From NCBI GenBank assembly GCA_030674875.1, contig JASXSU010000003.1, positions 908,076-972,075 of the forward strand: 64,000 bases of DNA. Direction: 5' to 3'. Shown here piece by piece: positions 37,816 through 48,640 of this stretch. This DNA comes from Candidatus Endonucleibacter sp. (ex Gigantidas childressi) (GTDB lineage Bacteria > Pseudomonadota > Gammaproteobacteria > Pseudomonadales > Endozoicomonadaceae). Both the position numbers and the translations under genes were made by a program. Numbering within the stretch: position 1 is the stretch's first letter; every line of letters begins with the position of its first letter. The notes beneath the pieces are model-generated. The model was given only the letters and a program-made list of their open reading frames with translations, searched no databases and was not told the origin of the DNA.

Positions 37816-39003
37816 GTGCAGAAAGTTTGTATTTTGGGTTCGACTGGATCTGTTGGAAAAAGCACTCTGGATGTTATTGCCCGGAATAGTGAGCAATACC
37901 GTGTTCACTCTTTGGTAGGAGGTAAAAATTATAAAGTAATGTTGGATCAGATTCGCCAATTTGCGCCAAAAATGGTTGTCATGTCTGATCCCTATGCGAC
38001 GAAGCGTTTGTATGATGTAGTAGCGATAGAGGGGCTTAAAACAGAGGTTTTAAGTGGTCCATGTCAGATGGAGAATCTGGCTGCGGATAGTGCTGTTGAT
38101 ATTGTGGTGGCCGCTATTGTAGGTGCTGTAGGTTTATTGCCAGCGCTGGCTGCTGTTAAGGCGGGAAAGAAAGTATTGCTGGCGAATAAAGAAGCGTTGG
38201 TGATGACTGGTGATTTGTTTATGGAGTCGGTTCGGGAATCTGGAGCTGTACTTTTGCCTATAGATAGTGAGCATAATGCTATATTTCAGTGCCTACCTCA
38301 AGGGTATGCTGAAGGTCTTGATAATATTGGTGTTCGTCGTGTGATGTTGACTGCTTCAGGTGGGCCGTTCAGGGACAGGTCATTGGACACTTTTGCAGAT
38401 ATTACACCAGAACAAGCTTGCTCTCATCCAAACTGGTGTATGGGGGAAAAGATTTCGGTTGACTCTGCGACTATGATGAACAAAGGACTTGAGTTTATAG
38501 AGGCTTGTTGGTTGTTTGGTGCTAGAGCTTCGCAGGTAGAGGTGGTTATTCATCCCCAGAGCATTATTCATTCGATGGTTGATTACAATGATGGTTCTGT
38601 TTTGGCTCAGATGGGTAACCCTGATATGAGAACCCCTATTGCCCATGCTTTGGCCTGGCCTCAGAGGATAAGTTCAGGTGTTTCACCTTTGTCTTTGATA
38701 GATATAGCGAGACTTGATTTTTATGAGCCCTGCATGAGACGCTATCAATGCTTGAGGTTAGCAACCGAAGCTGCAGCAGCAGGAGGTACTGCAGCAGCTA
38801 TGCTGAATGCGGCTAATGAAGAGGCTGTGGATGCATTTCTTAGGAGAGGGTTGCGGTTTGATTGTATTGCAGAGGTTGTTGATTATACTTTGCAGTCTTT
38901 GCCGGTAGTGTCTGCTGAGAGCATTGATGCGGTGCTGGATGCGGATGGTTTAGCGCGATCGGTAGCTAAAAAACAGATAAATAGATTAGGGCATGGGGCA
39001 TGA
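37816..39003 (+). CDS. dxr: 1-deoxy-D-xylulose 5-phosphate reductoisomerase
   Basis: The start is GTG at 37816, with TTAGGAGT upstream. The NADPH-binding loop GSTGSVGKSTLDVI, the metal site IDSEHNAIFQCL and the flexible lid region HPNWCMGEKISVDSATMMNK are all present, and 395 aa is the normal length. It makes MEP, the committed step of the non-mevalonate isoprenoid route, which feeds the undecaprenyl carrier made by the missing uppS. It sits tightly after cdsA. Confidence 0.97.
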   Translation: MQKVCILGSTGSVGKSTLDVIARNSEQYRVHSLVGGKNYKVMLDQIRQFAPKMVVMSDPYATKRLYDVVAIEGLKTEVLSGPCQMENLAADSAVDIVVAAIVGAVGLLPALAAVKAGKKVLLANKEALVMTGDLFMESVRESGAVLLPIDSEHNAIFQCLPQGYAEGLDNIGVRRVMLTASGGPFRDRSLDTFADITPEQACSHPNWCMGEKISVDSATMMNKGLEFIEACWLFGARASQVEVVIHPQSIIHSMVDYNDGSVLAQMGNPDMRTPIAHALAWPQRISSGVSPLSLIDIARLDFYEPCMRRYQCLRLATEAAAAGGTAAAMLNAANEEAVDAFLRRGLRFDCIAEVVDYTLQSLPVVSAESIDAVLDADGLARSVAKKQINRLGHGA

Positions 39004-39058
39004 TGATAGTTTTGTTGGATTTTTGTTCGTTTCACTATTTTTTTGGTGAGGCGCAGGC

Positions 39059-40435
39059 ATGATTTTGGAAACACTGCAACAAGTAGCTGCATTCATTTTT
39101 ACTCTTAGTATATTGGTTGGCGTTCATGAGTATGGTCATTTTTGGGTGGCTCGTCGCTGCGGTGTAAAAGTATTGCGTTTTTCTGTAGGGTTTGGAAAAG
39201 CCCTGTGGACTCGAACGGATCGCCATGGCACCGAGTTTTCTTTAGCGGTTATCCCTTTGGGTGGCTATGTAAAAATGCTGGATGAGCGTGAAGGTCCGGT
39301 TTCTGATAATGAAAAACATCTATCGTTTAATAATAAGCCGGTTCTTTCACGAATAGCTATTGTCGCAGCTGGGCCTGCTGCAAATTTTTTATTGGCTATT
39401 GCGGCGTTGTGGCTTATGTATTTGCTTGGTGTGAAAACTGTTATTCCTGTTGTTGGTGAGGTTCTGGCTGATTCTCCTGCGGCAGGGGCAGAAATCAGAG
39501 AAGGTGATGAAGTTATTTCTGTGAATGGCACAGATGTGCATGGATGGCAGGGTGTTAATATGGCGTTGCTGTCGTTTATTGGTGAAACAGGAGTTATTAC
39601 TGTAACGGTTCGTTCTGGAGTAATGGGGGAGGAGTCTGAGGGTTTTGTTTTTGAGCGGAAGTTGATGATTAAGGATTGGCTTGTTGATAGTGATCAGTTG
39701 GATCCGCTAACTTCTCTTGGCATTATTCCTTATACGCCGATGATTCTCGCTGTTATTGGTAAGGTTGTAGCCGAAGGTGCTGCTGCAGATGCAGGTATTG
39801 TTGTTGGCGATACAATTGTGAGCGCTGATGGTATAGAGGTGAAAGATTGGCTGCATTGGGTTAATCTAGTTCGGGATAGTCCAAATAAGTCAATGATGGT
39901 AGATGTGCTTCGGTCAGAGCGGCTTATATCTTTGGAGTTAATACCTAGAGTTAAGGAGGTAGAAGGAAAAAAAGTGGGGTATATTGGTGCTGGCGTGCAA
40001 GAGGTGAGCTGGCCTGATAGTATGATGAGAACTCTGAAGTTTGATCCTGTAACTGCTTTTCTCAAGGGAGTAGAGGGTACGTGGACATTTACGTCTATGA
40101 CGTTTGGAGCACTCTGGAAAATGGTGGTTGGACTGTTATCAGTAAAAAACTTGAGTGGACCTATTACCATTGCTAAAGTTGCAAGTGCGTCACTGCAATC
40201 TGGCTTTGAGAGCTTTCTATATTTTTTGGGAATGCTGAGTGTTAGCTTGGGTGTGCTTAACCTATTGCCGATTCCTGTGCTTGATGGAGGGCATCTTATG
40301 TTCTATCTGGTAGAGCTGGTTAGAGGAAAAGCTTTGTCTGAGCGGATCCAGGAGTTGGGTCTTAAAATTGGGATGACCCTGGTAATGTGTGTAATGATGT
40401 TGGCTATCTATAATGATTTAGGTAGGTTGTTTTGA
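39059..40435 (+). CDS. rseP: Site-2 protease RseP
   Basis: The 458-aa membrane protein has the zinc motif HEYGH at residues 23-27 in the first membrane segment and the third-ligand segment NLLPIPVLDGGH near 405, with two PDZ domains between them (PAAGAEIREGDEVISVNG; AAADAGIVVGDTIVSADG). It cuts anti-sigma factor RseA to release the envelope-stress sigma E and clears signal peptides. It stands just before bamA, the usual order. Confidence 0.96.
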   Translation: MILETLQQVAAFIFTLSILVGVHEYGHFWVARRCGVKVLRFSVGFGKALWTRTDRHGTEFSLAVIPLGGYVKMLDEREGPVSDNEKHLSFNNKPVLSRIAIVAAGPAANFLLAIAALWLMYLLGVKTVIPVVGEVLADSPAAGAEIREGDEVISVNGTDVHGWQGVNMALLSFIGETGVITVTVRSGVMGEESEGFVFERKLMIKDWLVDSDQLDPLTSLGIIPYTPMILAVIGKVVAEGAAADAGIVVGDTIVSADGIEVKDWLHWVNLVRDSPNKSMMVDVLRSERLISLELIPRVKEVEGKKVGYIGAGVQEVSWPDSMMRTLKFDPVTAFLKGVEGTWTFTSMTFGALWKMVVGLLSVKNLSGPITIAKVASASLQSGFESFLYFLGMLSVSLGVLNLLPIPVLDGGHLMFYLVELVRGKALSERIQELGLKIGMTLVMCVMMLAIYNDLGRLF

Positions 40436-40439
40436 TCAT

Positions 40440-40561
40440 ATACCAGTTACCGAAGGTGTGAGTAAGCGACAATCAAGCGAAGCCATATGAGCATATAAGT
40501 AGTAAGGTGTTTTTGGTGAGAGAATGGTCAACAGCCTCACGCTTTTAGGGGGAGTTGAATA
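40440..40561. repeat. Type B repeat between rseP and bamA
   Basis: It runs from ATACCAGTTACCGAAGGTGT to CACGCTTTTAGGGGGAGTTGAATACA. The core GAAGCCATATGAGCATATAA is eroded. Confidence 0.6.
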
Positions 40562-40598
40562 CACTGGGTAAAGATGAAGACGGAAGAAAATGGGCTCC

Positions 40599-42920
40599 AT
40601 GAATCGATTACTGCTATCACTGCTGTTGGGTTCCGTAGTTTATATGTCAGAAGTTCAGGCATTTATTGTTTCTGATATTCTGATTGATGGCCTGCAAAGA
40701 GTTTCAACAGGTACGGTATATAATGCTCTGCCTATTGAGGTGGGATCTGATGTTGAACCAAAGGTTATTGCTGATACTGCAAAGGCTCTATTTCAAACTG
40801 GATATTTTAAAGATATCAAGATGGCGCGAAATGGCGGAGTACTTATTATCACTGTTGTCGAGAGACCGACTATCAGTGATATTGCTATTGAGGGTAACAA
40901 GGCTATAAAGGTTGAAGATTTAAGGAATGGGCTTGGTAAAGCTGGCTTGGCAGAAGGAGAGATCTTTCAGCAGGCAACCTTAGATGCGATCAAGCTAGAG
41001 TTGGAGAGGCAGTATGTGGGCCAGGGTCGCTATGGAGTTAATATTTCTGCAGATGTAGAGGCGCAGCCTAAAAATAGGGTGAAGCTGACGATTAATATCA
41101 AGGAAGGAAATGTTGCTAAAATTAGCCATATTAACGTGGTGGGGAATTCTGTCTTTTTGTTGCAAGACTTACTGGATCTGTTTGAGCTGAAGGAAAGTCG
41201 CTGGTATTCTTTTTTCTCTTCAAGTGATAAATACTCTCGTGAAAAACTATCAGGTGATCTTGAGCGACTACGCTCGCATTATCTTGATAGGGGGTATATT
41301 AATTTTAACATTTCTTCTACTCAGGTGGCCATTAGTACTGATAAAGGAAATATTTATATCACGGTTAGTATTGATGAAGGTGCACAGTACAATGTTAGTG
41401 ACGTTAGTCTTGCAGGAGATTTAATTATTCCTGAAGAAGAGGCAAAGGCATTGTTGCTGGCGAAAACTGGGCAAATTTTTTCTCGGAAAGAGGTAACAGA
41501 AACAGAGAAAGCGTTGAGTAGTCGTTTGGGTAATGATGGTTATACTTTTGCGAGTGTGGCGGGAATTCCGAAGACTGATATGGAGAGTAAAACTGTTTCT
41601 TTAACTTTTTTTGTTGACCCTGGCAGTCGTGCTTATGTGCGGAGAATTAATTTTACCGGCAACGTTAAAACTGATGATGAAGTGCTGCGTCGAGAGATGA
41701 GGCAGCTTGAAGGGGCTTCGGCCAATACTGAAAAAATGGAAATGTCCAAGACCCGTTTAGAGCGGCTGGGTTATTTTCGAGAGGTGAGGATAGAGACAGT
41801 ACCAGTACCTGGTACAATTGATCAGCTTGATGTTAATTATGCTGTGGAAGAGCAGCCCTCTGGTAGTATTACTGCTAGTGTTGGTTACTCTCAATCTGAC
41901 GGCTTGCTGTTTGGTGGTTCTATTAGCCAGAGTAATTTTCTTGGAACCGGTAATAAGGTTTCTCTTGGTTTGAATAAAAGTGATATTAGTCAATTATATC
42001 ATTTTAGTTTTACGGACCCTTATTACACCGTAGATGGTGTTAGTCGTGGCTTTGGTGCGTATTTTCGGAACTCTAACTATAAAGATTCTGATATTTCCAA
42101 TTATTCAGCGGACTCTTGGGGTACCGATGTTCGTTTTGGCTATCCGTTATCTGAAACTCAATCCATTAATTTCAGTCTAGGGGTTGAGGGAACTAAAATA
42201 TCAACAGGTACGTATACTTCTACCGTGATTACTGATTATTTAAAAGTAGAGGGTGATAATTTTGTTAATTATAAGGCAAGCCTTAGTTGGTCTGAGTCTG
42301 AGCTAAATAAAGGGTTGCTACCGACGCGTGGGTTTTCTCAAAGTGTGTCGTTGCAGGCGGCAGTCCCTGGATCAAGTATTACATTTTATAAATTGATCTA
42401 TCGGGGCCAGTATTTCCAACCGTTGACTGAGACCTTGACTGCCCGTATTTCTACTCGTTTGGGCTATGGTGGTGCCTATGGTAAGACTACGGATATGCCG
42501 TTTTTTGAGAATTTTTATGCCGGTGGTTTTGGCTCTATAAGAGGTTACAAGGATAATACTCTGGGTCCGAAAGCGCAGGAAAATAAGGTTGATGGCGACT
42601 GGAATAGTACCGGAGGCAATGCCGTTGCTGAGGGATCTTTGGAGATATTATTTGCTCTACCTTTCATTAAGGATCAGAGATCCTTTCGTACCAGTGTGTT
42701 TTTAGACTTTGGTAATGTATTTGATACATCTTGTAATAAGAAGAGCGGTAGTTATGAGTGTGTCAAGCCAAAACTGGATGAAATAAGATATAGTGCTGGT
42801 ATTGGTGTGACTTGGGTTACACCTCTGGGGCCGTTAACCTTTAGCCTAGCTCAAGCTCTTAATAATAAGGATCGAGATGAAACCCAGATATTTCAGTTCT
42901 CATTGGGCGCGCCATTCTAA
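40599..42920 (+). CDS. bamA: Outer-membrane assembly factor BamA
   Basis: The ATG at 40599 starts a clean signal peptide (MNRLLLSLLLGSVVYMSEVQ); the ATG at 40590 would add three residues. Five POTRA units fill about 25-420 (for example SDIAIEGNKAIKVEDLRNGL and RRINFTGNVKTDDEVLRREM). A 16-strand barrel follows, with the conserved GGFGSIRGYKDNTLGP loop and a C-terminal Phe. It inserts beta-barrel proteins into the outer membrane. The 773-aa length is slightly below E. coli's 810. Intact. Confidence 0.96.
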   Translation: MNRLLLSLLLGSVVYMSEVQAFIVSDILIDGLQRVSTGTVYNALPIEVGSDVEPKVIADTAKALFQTGYFKDIKMARNGGVLIITVVERPTISDIAIEGNKAIKVEDLRNGLGKAGLAEGEIFQQATLDAIKLELERQYVGQGRYGVNISADVEAQPKNRVKLTINIKEGNVAKISHINVVGNSVFLLQDLLDLFELKESRWYSFFSSSDKYSREKLSGDLERLRSHYLDRGYINFNISSTQVAISTDKGNIYITVSIDEGAQYNVSDVSLAGDLIIPEEEAKALLLAKTGQIFSRKEVTETEKALSSRLGNDGYTFASVAGIPKTDMESKTVSLTFFVDPGSRAYVRRINFTGNVKTDDEVLRREMRQLEGASANTEKMEMSKTRLERLGYFREVRIETVPVPGTIDQLDVNYAVEEQPSGSITASVGYSQSDGLLFGGSISQSNFLGTGNKVSLGLNKSDISQLYHFSFTDPYYTVDGVSRGFGAYFRNSNYKDSDISNYSADSWGTDVRFGYPLSETQSINFSLGVEGTKISTGTYTSTVITDYLKVEGDNFVNYKASLSWSESELNKGLLPTRGFSQSVSLQAAVPGSSITFYKLIYRGQYFQPLTETLTARISTRLGYGGAYGKTTDMPFFENFYAGGFGSIRGYKDNTLGPKAQENKVDGDWNSTGGNAVAEGSLEILFALPFIKDQRSFRTSVFLDFGNVFDTSCNKKSGSYECVKPKLDEIRYSAGIGVTWVTPLGPLTFSLAQALNNKDRDETQIFQFSLGAPF

Positions 42921-43340
42921 CTGTAGAAGTCAGGTTTGATGATTATCGATTTGTAAAGAATACTTCCGAAGAGAATTGTGTGTCTGTGTCTTTTATTATG
43001 ATTGTTTTTGTATGGATATATTTCTTTCCATTGAAGGTGTTGATTGACGACAAACGAGCGAAACCTTGTGATCAGGAGAGTATTAGGTGATAATGGATGT
43101 GAGTTAGGGTGGCCGGTAGTTCGCCACTGTAATGATGAGCTGATGTAACTAGTTTCATTTGCCATAGAGATAATTATGATTAACTTGGTATGTAAATTGT
43201 GAGTTTTGGCTGTTAATATTGCTCAGACTTTTCAAGTTTTTCATATTTATGATAATTTGGTGTCACTTTTGGCGGGACTGTTTTATTGCTTTGTTGGTAA
43301 GATGGTATCCATGAATATTAAATAGAATGGGAGACTGAAT
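42921..43340. other. Gap between bamA and skp with a degenerate type B repeat
   Basis: A worn repeat occupies about 43015-43133 (TTCCATTGAAGGTGTTGATT, ACAAACGAGCGAAACC, GATAATGGATGTGAGTTAGG). The remaining AT-rich sequence holds the probable skp leader. I see no gene. Confidence 0.5.
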
Positions 43341-43904
43341 TTGAAACAAATAAGATTGGTTGTTCTTGAGCTGGCTATGCTGGTTTCATTGTCCTTTGTT
43401 GTTGGCCAGTCTCTGGCTAAAGAATCTTCATCAGCCACAAAAGCTAATGAGTTGAAAGGGCTAACGATAAAGATTGCTATTGTTGATTCTGAAAGGGCTG
43501 TACTTGAGTCAGATGATGCTAAAAAGTACGCAAATCATTCTGAGAAATTATTTGCTCCTAAAATAACAAAATTAAAAGCTCTAGAAGAAAGCATCCAGAG
43601 CATGGATAAACAACTTACAAAAGACAGTCCTGTACTGACCGATGCGCAGAGGGAGGGCCGGCAGTTGGATATTAAACGTAAATATGAGGATCTTCAGTTG
43701 CAGGATCGCCAGTTGCGTATGGAAAAATCACGTTCTGATCAGGAAGAGCTTGGCAAAATTAGACCTAAGCTGGATGGAGCTATACACAAAGTTGCTAAGA
43801 AAATGGGGTATGATTTGGTACTTGAGAAAGGTGCAGTTCGCTTTATGGAGTCTGAGCTTGATATTACGCGTATGGTTATTCAGAGCATTAATAAGATGAA
43901 ATAA
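43341..43904 (+). CDS. skp: Periplasmic chaperone Skp/OmpH family
   Basis: A TTG start at 43341 opens a signal peptide (LAMLVSLSFVVGQSLA). The mature part has KIAIVDSERAVLESDDAKKY and a long charged coiled coil (KRKYEDLQLQDRQLRMEKSR), then KKMGYDLVLEKGAVRF, the Skp layout. Skp trimers hold unfolded outer-membrane proteins on the way to BamA, the gene just upstream. GGGAG about eleven bases upstream supports the rare start. At 187 aa it is slightly long for the family. Confidence 0.9.
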   Translation: MKQIRLVVLELAMLVSLSFVVGQSLAKESSSATKANELKGLTIKIAIVDSERAVLESDDAKKYANHSEKLFAPKITKLKALEESIQSMDKQLTKDSPVLTDAQREGRQLDIKRKYEDLQLQDRQLRMEKSRSDQEELGKIRPKLDGAIHKVAKKMGYDLVLEKGAVRFMESELDITRMVIQSINKMK

Positions 43905-43914
43905 TTAATCAGTA

Positions 43915-44156
43915 TGAGGTTGTTGACTGATATTATCACTTTAATCATCATCTACCACCTCTAGGCTCACGGGGCTTTTGGCTTAGAGCTTCGGGCGTTC
44001 ATCGTTTACTGATGCTTTCACTGGAAACGGTGTTACCGTGAAGGTGTGTAGGTGACAAGCGAGCAAAGACCCATGATCTTACGAATAGTAGATGGTTGGG
44101 GTGAGCGAGAGCGGTTAACATCCCCCGGCCCACTTTCAAGAGTAATGAGTATAGAT
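43915..44156. repeat. Two type B repeats in opposite orientation
   Basis: The first part (about 43915-44010) is reversed (ATCATCTACCACCTCTAGGC, CACGGGGCTTTTGGCTTAGA); the second (about 44025-44156) is forward (GTGTAGGTGACAAGCGAGCA, CCCACTTTCAAGAGTAATGA and GTATAG). They fill most of the skp-lpxD gap. Confidence 0.65.
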
Positions 44157-44316
44157 CTATACGAATAAATAGTTCGAAAGTACATCTGCAATTAAGAAAA
44201 TAGATGAGTGTCGAGATTGGTTGAAGTTCGGTATTTGATGCACCGTTGGTGCTAACATGAATCCTTTTGGGGGTGTCCATTGATAAGCCTCCGGCTTTCC
44301 TGAAATAATTTGACTA

Positions 44317-45333
44317 ATGAAACAAGACTCGTACACATTGGCTGAGCTTGCGGGATTTGCAGGTGCGCGCTTGGTTGGGGATGCGCATAGAGTTATTTCC
44401 GGTATCAACACGTTAAAGGATGCTGGTAAAGCAGAGCTTGGGTTTCTTGCTAGCTCAGCTTATGCCCGATACTTGAATACTACTATGGCTGCGGCTGTTA
44501 TTCTAGCGCCTGATAGAGTGGCGGAATTCTGTGGTAATATGCTGGTACTTGATAACCCCTATCTTGGCTATGCCAAAGTATCCCATCTGTTTAACCTTGA
44601 TAAGGGCTTAACGGCTGGAGTTCATCCTAGTGCTGTAGTTAGCCCTGATGTTGAGATCCCCTCGGATGTGGAAATAGGGCCAAATGCTGTCATTGAAGTA
44701 GGAGTTGTTATTGGTGCGGGCGTGCGGATCGGTGCTGGGGTTGTTATTGGTCATGATTCTGTTATTGGGAAAGATACGCATTTATCACGAAATGTAACTA
44801 TATGCCATGGAATTGCTATTGGTGAACGGGTGATAATTCATCCTGGGGCGGTGATAGGGAGTGATGGTTTTGGTAATGCCAGAGATAATGGCAAGTGGTG
44901 TAAAATTGCACAGATAGGAGGTGTTATTATTGGTAATGATGTTGAGGTTGGTTCTTGTACTTGTATTGATAGAGGCGCGTTAGGGAATACTGTTATATGT
45001 GATGGGGTTAGACTAGATAACTTAATTCAGATAGGCCATAATGTCGTCATTGGTAAGAATACCGCTATTGCTGCTGCTGTTGGTATTTCAGGAAGTACTC
45101 GTATAGGAGAAAACTGTACTATAGGAGGTAAGGCTGGTTTTGTTGGTCATATTAATATCGTGGATAATGTTCATGTTGGTGGTATGGCCATGGTGACGCG
45201 TTCAATTTCACGTCCTGGAGCTTATTCTTCTGGAACAGGTTTAATGGAAGTTAGGGAGTGGCGAAGGAGTGCGGTTCGTTTTAGGCAATTGGATGATTTA
45301 GCCAAGCGTATTAAAAGGCTTGAAAAACAGTAA
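44317..45333 (+). CDS. lpxD: UDP-3-O-acylglucosamine N-acyltransferase
   Basis: The 338-aa protein has the N-terminal uridine-binding domain and then a left-handed beta helix of hexapeptide repeats (GPNAVIEVGVVIGAGVRIGA). The catalytic His lies in LIQIGHNVVIG, and SRPGAYSSGTG with a C-terminal helix closes it. It adds the second acyl chain in lipid A synthesis. It is followed by a terminator, then fabZ. Intact. Confidence 0.97.
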   Translation: MKQDSYTLAELAGFAGARLVGDAHRVISGINTLKDAGKAELGFLASSAYARYLNTTMAAAVILAPDRVAEFCGNMLVLDNPYLGYAKVSHLFNLDKGLTAGVHPSAVVSPDVEIPSDVEIGPNAVIEVGVVIGAGVRIGAGVVIGHDSVIGKDTHLSRNVTICHGIAIGERVIIHPGAVIGSDGFGNARDNGKWCKIAQIGGVIIGNDVEVGSCTCIDRGALGNTVICDGVRLDNLIQIGHNVVIGKNTAIAAAVGISGSTRIGENCTIGGKAGFVGHINIVDNVHVGGMAMVTRSISRPGAYSSGTGLMEVREWRRSAVRFRQLDDLAKRIKRLEKQ

Positions 45334-45364
45334 CTATTAGTTTGTGGTGTTGTATGTCATTTAT

Positions 45365-45392
45365 AAAAAGGCTGATTATCCAGTCTTTTTTT
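45365..45392 (+). terminator. Intrinsic terminator between lpxD and fabZ
   Basis: AAAAAGGCTG (45365-45374) pairs with CAGTCTTTTT (45381-45390, one G-T pair) around a six-base loop and runs into a T-tract. It would separate the lpxD transcript from fabZ-lpxA-lpxB. Confidence 0.75.
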
Positions 45393-45424
45393 CTGTATAA
45401 GTCTGTGATTTGAATTGGTAATCT

Positions 45425-45871
45425 ATGATCAAAATTGAGGGGATAAAAAAAATATTGCCACACCGCTACCCATTTCTGTTGGTGGATAGGGTAACAGTTG
45501 TAGATTTAGAGAGCAATGTTATTGAGTGTGTTAAAAATGTATCAGTAAATGAGCCTTTTTTTGCGGGCCATTTTCCTGGGCATGCCATTATGCCAGGGGT
45601 GATGATTATTGAAGCTATGGCTCAAGCGGCAGGTATATTGGGTTTTTATATGGTAGAGTGTGAACCAGATGATGATTCTATTTATTATTTCGCCGGTGCT
45701 GACGGAGTTCGCTTTAAGCATATTGTTGTGCCAGGGGATCAGATAATTATGAAAATAAAATACATAACAAGAAAACGAAATATTTGGAAGTTTTCTTGTG
45801 AAGCTTTTGTTGAAAAAAGAATTGTCTGTTGTGCCGAAATCACTTGTGCAAGAACGGAGCTTAAGATTTGA
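45425..45871 (+). CDS. fabZ: 3-hydroxyacyl-ACP dehydratase
   Basis: The 148-aa hotdog-fold protein has [13 protein letters not shown] and [20 protein letters not shown], placing the catalytic His at 49 and Glu at 63. It dehydrates 3-hydroxyacyl-ACP in fatty-acid elongation and competes with LpxA for the C14 form. Its stop codon overlaps the lpxA start. Confidence 0.97.
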   Translation: MIKIEGIKKILPHRYPFLLVDRVTVVDLESNVIECVKNVSVNEPFFAGHFPGHAIMPGVMIIEAMAQAAGILGFYMVECEPDDDSIYYFAGADGVRFKHIVVPGDQIIMKIKYITRKRNIWKFSCEAFVEKRIVCCAEITCARTELKI

Positions 45872-46671
45872 ATGATTTTTGCCTTAAACATAATACGACA
45901 ACAGGAGTTCATTCTACGGCGATCATTAATCCTGGTGCACGATTGGCTGATGATGTACAAGTTGGCCCATGGACGCTAATTGGTGAGGGCGTGGAAATTG
46001 GAGCAGGTACGATTATTCACTCGCATGTTGTTATCAAAGGGCCTACTAGTATAGGTAGAAATAATCGTATTTTTCAATTTGCTTGCGTAGGGGAAGATTG
46101 CCAGGATAAAAAATATAATGGAGAGCGCACTCGTCTAGAAATAGGCGATAATAACATTATCAGAGAGGGTTGCACTATTCATCGTGGAACAGCTCAAGAT
46201 GAAGGAACAACTTACGTTGGTAATAATAATTTGCTTATGGCTTACGTTCATGTTGCGCATGACTGTGTTGTTGGTGATAGCTGTGTGTTGGCAAATAACA
46301 CAATATTAGGAGGACACGTTACCATTGGTGATGGTGTAATACTGGGTGGTTGTAGTGGCATTCATCAGTTTGCTGTTATAGGTGCTTATAGTATGGCTGC
46401 CGGTCACTCTGCTATTTTTAAGGATATCCCAGCATTTGTTATGGTTGGTGGTAATCCGGCAAAAGCTCATGGCATGAACTTTGAGGGTATGCGTAGGAGT
46501 GGGTATAGCAAGGAGCTGATTCAGTCGTTAAAGCAGGGGTATAAAATAATATATCGTCAGGGGTTGCGAACGGCTGAGGCTATAGAGAAGCTTGAGTTGA
46601 TGGAAGAAAGTGTTGAGCTGCAGTTGTTAATTGATTCTCTGAAAGCATCCACTAGAGGGATTACCCGTTAA
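45868..46671 (+). CDS. lpxA: UDP-N-acetylglucosamine acyltransferase
   Basis: TTG at 45868 overlaps the fabZ stop (TTGA) and is preceded by GGAG; no ATG or GTG serves better. The 267-aa product is a beta-helix with [20 protein letters not shown], the catalytic-His segment [13 protein letters not shown] and [13 protein letters not shown]. It carries out the first lipid A step with 3-hydroxyacyl-ACP. lpxB starts three bases downstream. Confidence 0.96.
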   Translation: MNDFCLKHNTTTGVHSTAIINPGARLADDVQVGPWTLIGEGVEIGAGTIIHSHVVIKGPTSIGRNNRIFQFACVGEDCQDKKYNGERTRLEIGDNNIIREGCTIHRGTAQDEGTTYVGNNNLLMAYVHVAHDCVVGDSCVLANNTILGGHVTIGDGVILGGCSGIHQFAVIGAYSMAAGHSAIFKDIPAFVMVGGNPAKAHGMNFEGMRRSGYSKELIQSLKQGYKIIYRQGLRTAEAIEKLELMEESVELQLLIDSLKASTRGITR

Positions 46672-46674
46672 CCC

Positions 46675-47868
46675 ATGAGTAACTCTTTAGCTAAATTAAA
46701 GCGTCCTTTGAAAATTGCGATGGTTGCCGGCGAGGCCTCAGGTGATTTTTTGGGAGCTGGTCTTGTCAAAGAAATTAAACGTCATCACCCTGATGCTTAT
46801 TGTTACGGTATAGGTGGTTCCCTGATGCAGGACGAGGGATTTGAAAGTTTATTTCCCTTGGATAGACTGTCGGTTATGGGGTTTGTGGCAGTTCTCGGTC
46901 GTTTAAAAGAATTGATAAGTATTAGACGTATATTGAAAAAGCGCTTTTTAAATGACCGGCCTGATGTTTTTATCGGTATTGATGCCCCTGATTTCAATCT
47001 TGGGCTTGAATTACATCTTAAAAGTGCTGGTATAGCAACAGTTCACTATGTAAGCCCTCAAGTTTGGGCTTGGCGCGAAGGAAGGTTGAAAAAGATAAAG
47101 CGTTCAGTAGATCATATGCTGGCTTTGTTACCTTTTGAGGCAGATTATTATAGAGGTCATGGTGTTGATGTTACTTTTGTTGGTCATCCCTTGGCTGATA
47201 AAGTGGCTCTTACTCCGGATAAAAATGCTGCTCGTTTATGCTTAGGAATTACTGGGTCAGATTCTATTATCGCTATATTACCTGGTAGTAGGAAGGCTGA
47301 GATTGCTAAGCTCGGTAAAATATTTCTTGCTACTGCTAGTCTTCTGAGTAAATCAATTCCTAATGTTAAGTTTATTATACCCTGTGTTAATGATAAGCGG
47401 AAACATCAGTTGATTGAGTTGTTGAAAGGTTTTAGCGATCTTGATTTGACTCTTTATGATGGGAAAGTCTCTGAGGTTATGGCTGCTTCTGATGCGATGC
47501 TGATTACATCTGGTACTGCAACCCTAGAAGCTGCATTGCATAAAAGGCCTTTTGTTGTTAGTTATCGTGCGGGTAGTTTGACCTTCGCTATCGTGAAGAA
47601 AATGGTAAAAGTTAAATATATTGCTCTCCCAAATCTACTTGCGGGCAAAGAGCTGGTGCCAGAACTGCTGCAGCAGGATGCAACACCGGAAAAGTTGTGT
47701 GCAGCGATGTTAAAATCTATTCGGGATAAAGAGTACCAAGCAGAGCTTGAACAGGCCTTTATGAAAATGCATCTTGAGCTGAAACGCAATGCTAGTGAGT
47801 TGGCATACGGAGTTATTAAATCAGTTATTAAAGCAAGGAGGCAGGAGCATGCGACAACGCTCACTTGA
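46675..47868 (+). CDS. lpxB: Lipid-A-disaccharide synthase
   Basis: The GT19 glycosyltransferase of 397 aa has [20 protein letters not shown] at the start, [22 protein letters not shown] and the [11 protein letters not shown] nucleotide-binding end. It joins UDP-diacylglucosamine and lipid X to form the lipid A disaccharide. The 3' end overlaps rnhB by 20 bases. Intact. Confidence 0.97.
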   Translation: MSNSLAKLKRPLKIAMVAGEASGDFLGAGLVKEIKRHHPDAYCYGIGGSLMQDEGFESLFPLDRLSVMGFVAVLGRLKELISIRRILKKRFLNDRPDVFIGIDAPDFNLGLELHLKSAGIATVHYVSPQVWAWREGRLKKIKRSVDHMLALLPFEADYYRGHGVDVTFVGHPLADKVALTPDKNAARLCLGITGSDSIIAILPGSRKAEIAKLGKIFLATASLLSKSIPNVKFIIPCVNDKRKHQLIELLKGFSDLDLTLYDGKVSEVMAASDAMLITSGTATLEAALHKRPFVVSYRAGSLTFAIVKKMVKVKYIALPNLLAGKELVPELLQQDATPEKLCAAMLKSIRDKEYQAELEQAFMKMHLELKRNASELAYGVIKSVIKARRQEHATTLT

Positions 47869-48463
47869 CTCACTTATTTTTAAGGTTGATTCTCGGGCTG
47901 CTATTGTTGCTGGTGTTGATGAAGTGGGTCGAGGACCGTTGTGTGGTCCTGTGATCGCAGCAGCGGTCATTCTTGACGAAAAGCAGCCTATTGAGGGTTT
48001 GAGAGACTCTAAAAAACTTTCTGAAAAAAAACGTGAGTTGTTTTTTGAGGAAATTAAATCGAAAAGCCGAGCGTGGTGTCTTGGTCGTGCTGAGGTTGAA
48101 GAGATTGATCAGCTGAATATTCTCCAAGCAAGCATGTTGGCAATGCGGCGGGCAGTACTTGGTTTATCAATTATGCCTGATCTTGCTCTTATTGACGGTA
48201 ACTGCTGCCCGGAATTACCTTGTCGTGCTGAAGATATTATCAAGGGTGATAGTAAGGTATTGGAAATTGCCGCTGCCTCTATCTTAGCCAAGGTTGCGAG
48301 AGACAGGGAAATGCAGATACTTGATTGCCAGAATCCTGGTTATGGTATTGCTGGTCATAAGGGTTACCCAACCAAAGCACATCTTGAAGCGTTAAAAAAG
48401 CTTGGGCCAACAGCTATATATCGACGATCTTTCAAGCCAGTTAGTGTTCTTTTGGATGATTGA
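47849..48463 (+). CDS. rnhB: Ribonuclease HII
   Basis: The ATG at 47849 has an AAGGAGG site ten bases upstream, inside the end of lpxB, and is preferred to a longer in-frame start at 47789. The 204-aa protein has the catalytic [14 protein letters not shown] (Asp-Glu), a central LIDGN and [14 protein letters not shown]. It removes ribonucleotides from DNA. Translation is likely coupled to lpxB. Confidence 0.96.
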   Translation: MRQRSLDSLIFKVDSRAAIVAGVDEVGRGPLCGPVIAAAVILDEKQPIEGLRDSKKLSEKKRELFFEEIKSKSRAWCLGRAEVEEIDQLNILQASMLAMRRAVLGLSIMPDLALIDGNCCPELPCRAEDIIKGDSKVLEIAAASILAKVARDREMQILDCQNPGYGIAGHKGYPTKAHLEALKKLGPTAIYRRSFKPVSVLLDD

Positions 48464-48640
48464 CTTAGGATTATTATAGAAAGCCAAGAATGAGTATTTC
48501 AAGCTGGTGAACATGCAGGTTGTTTAAATCATGTTTGATCTTGAATCATTATTATTGCAAACCGCACTGGATTGACTCTAACTAAAGCTGCTGTATCTGT
48601 TACAATAAACTCCCCCCTCAACATATAATCCATACATATC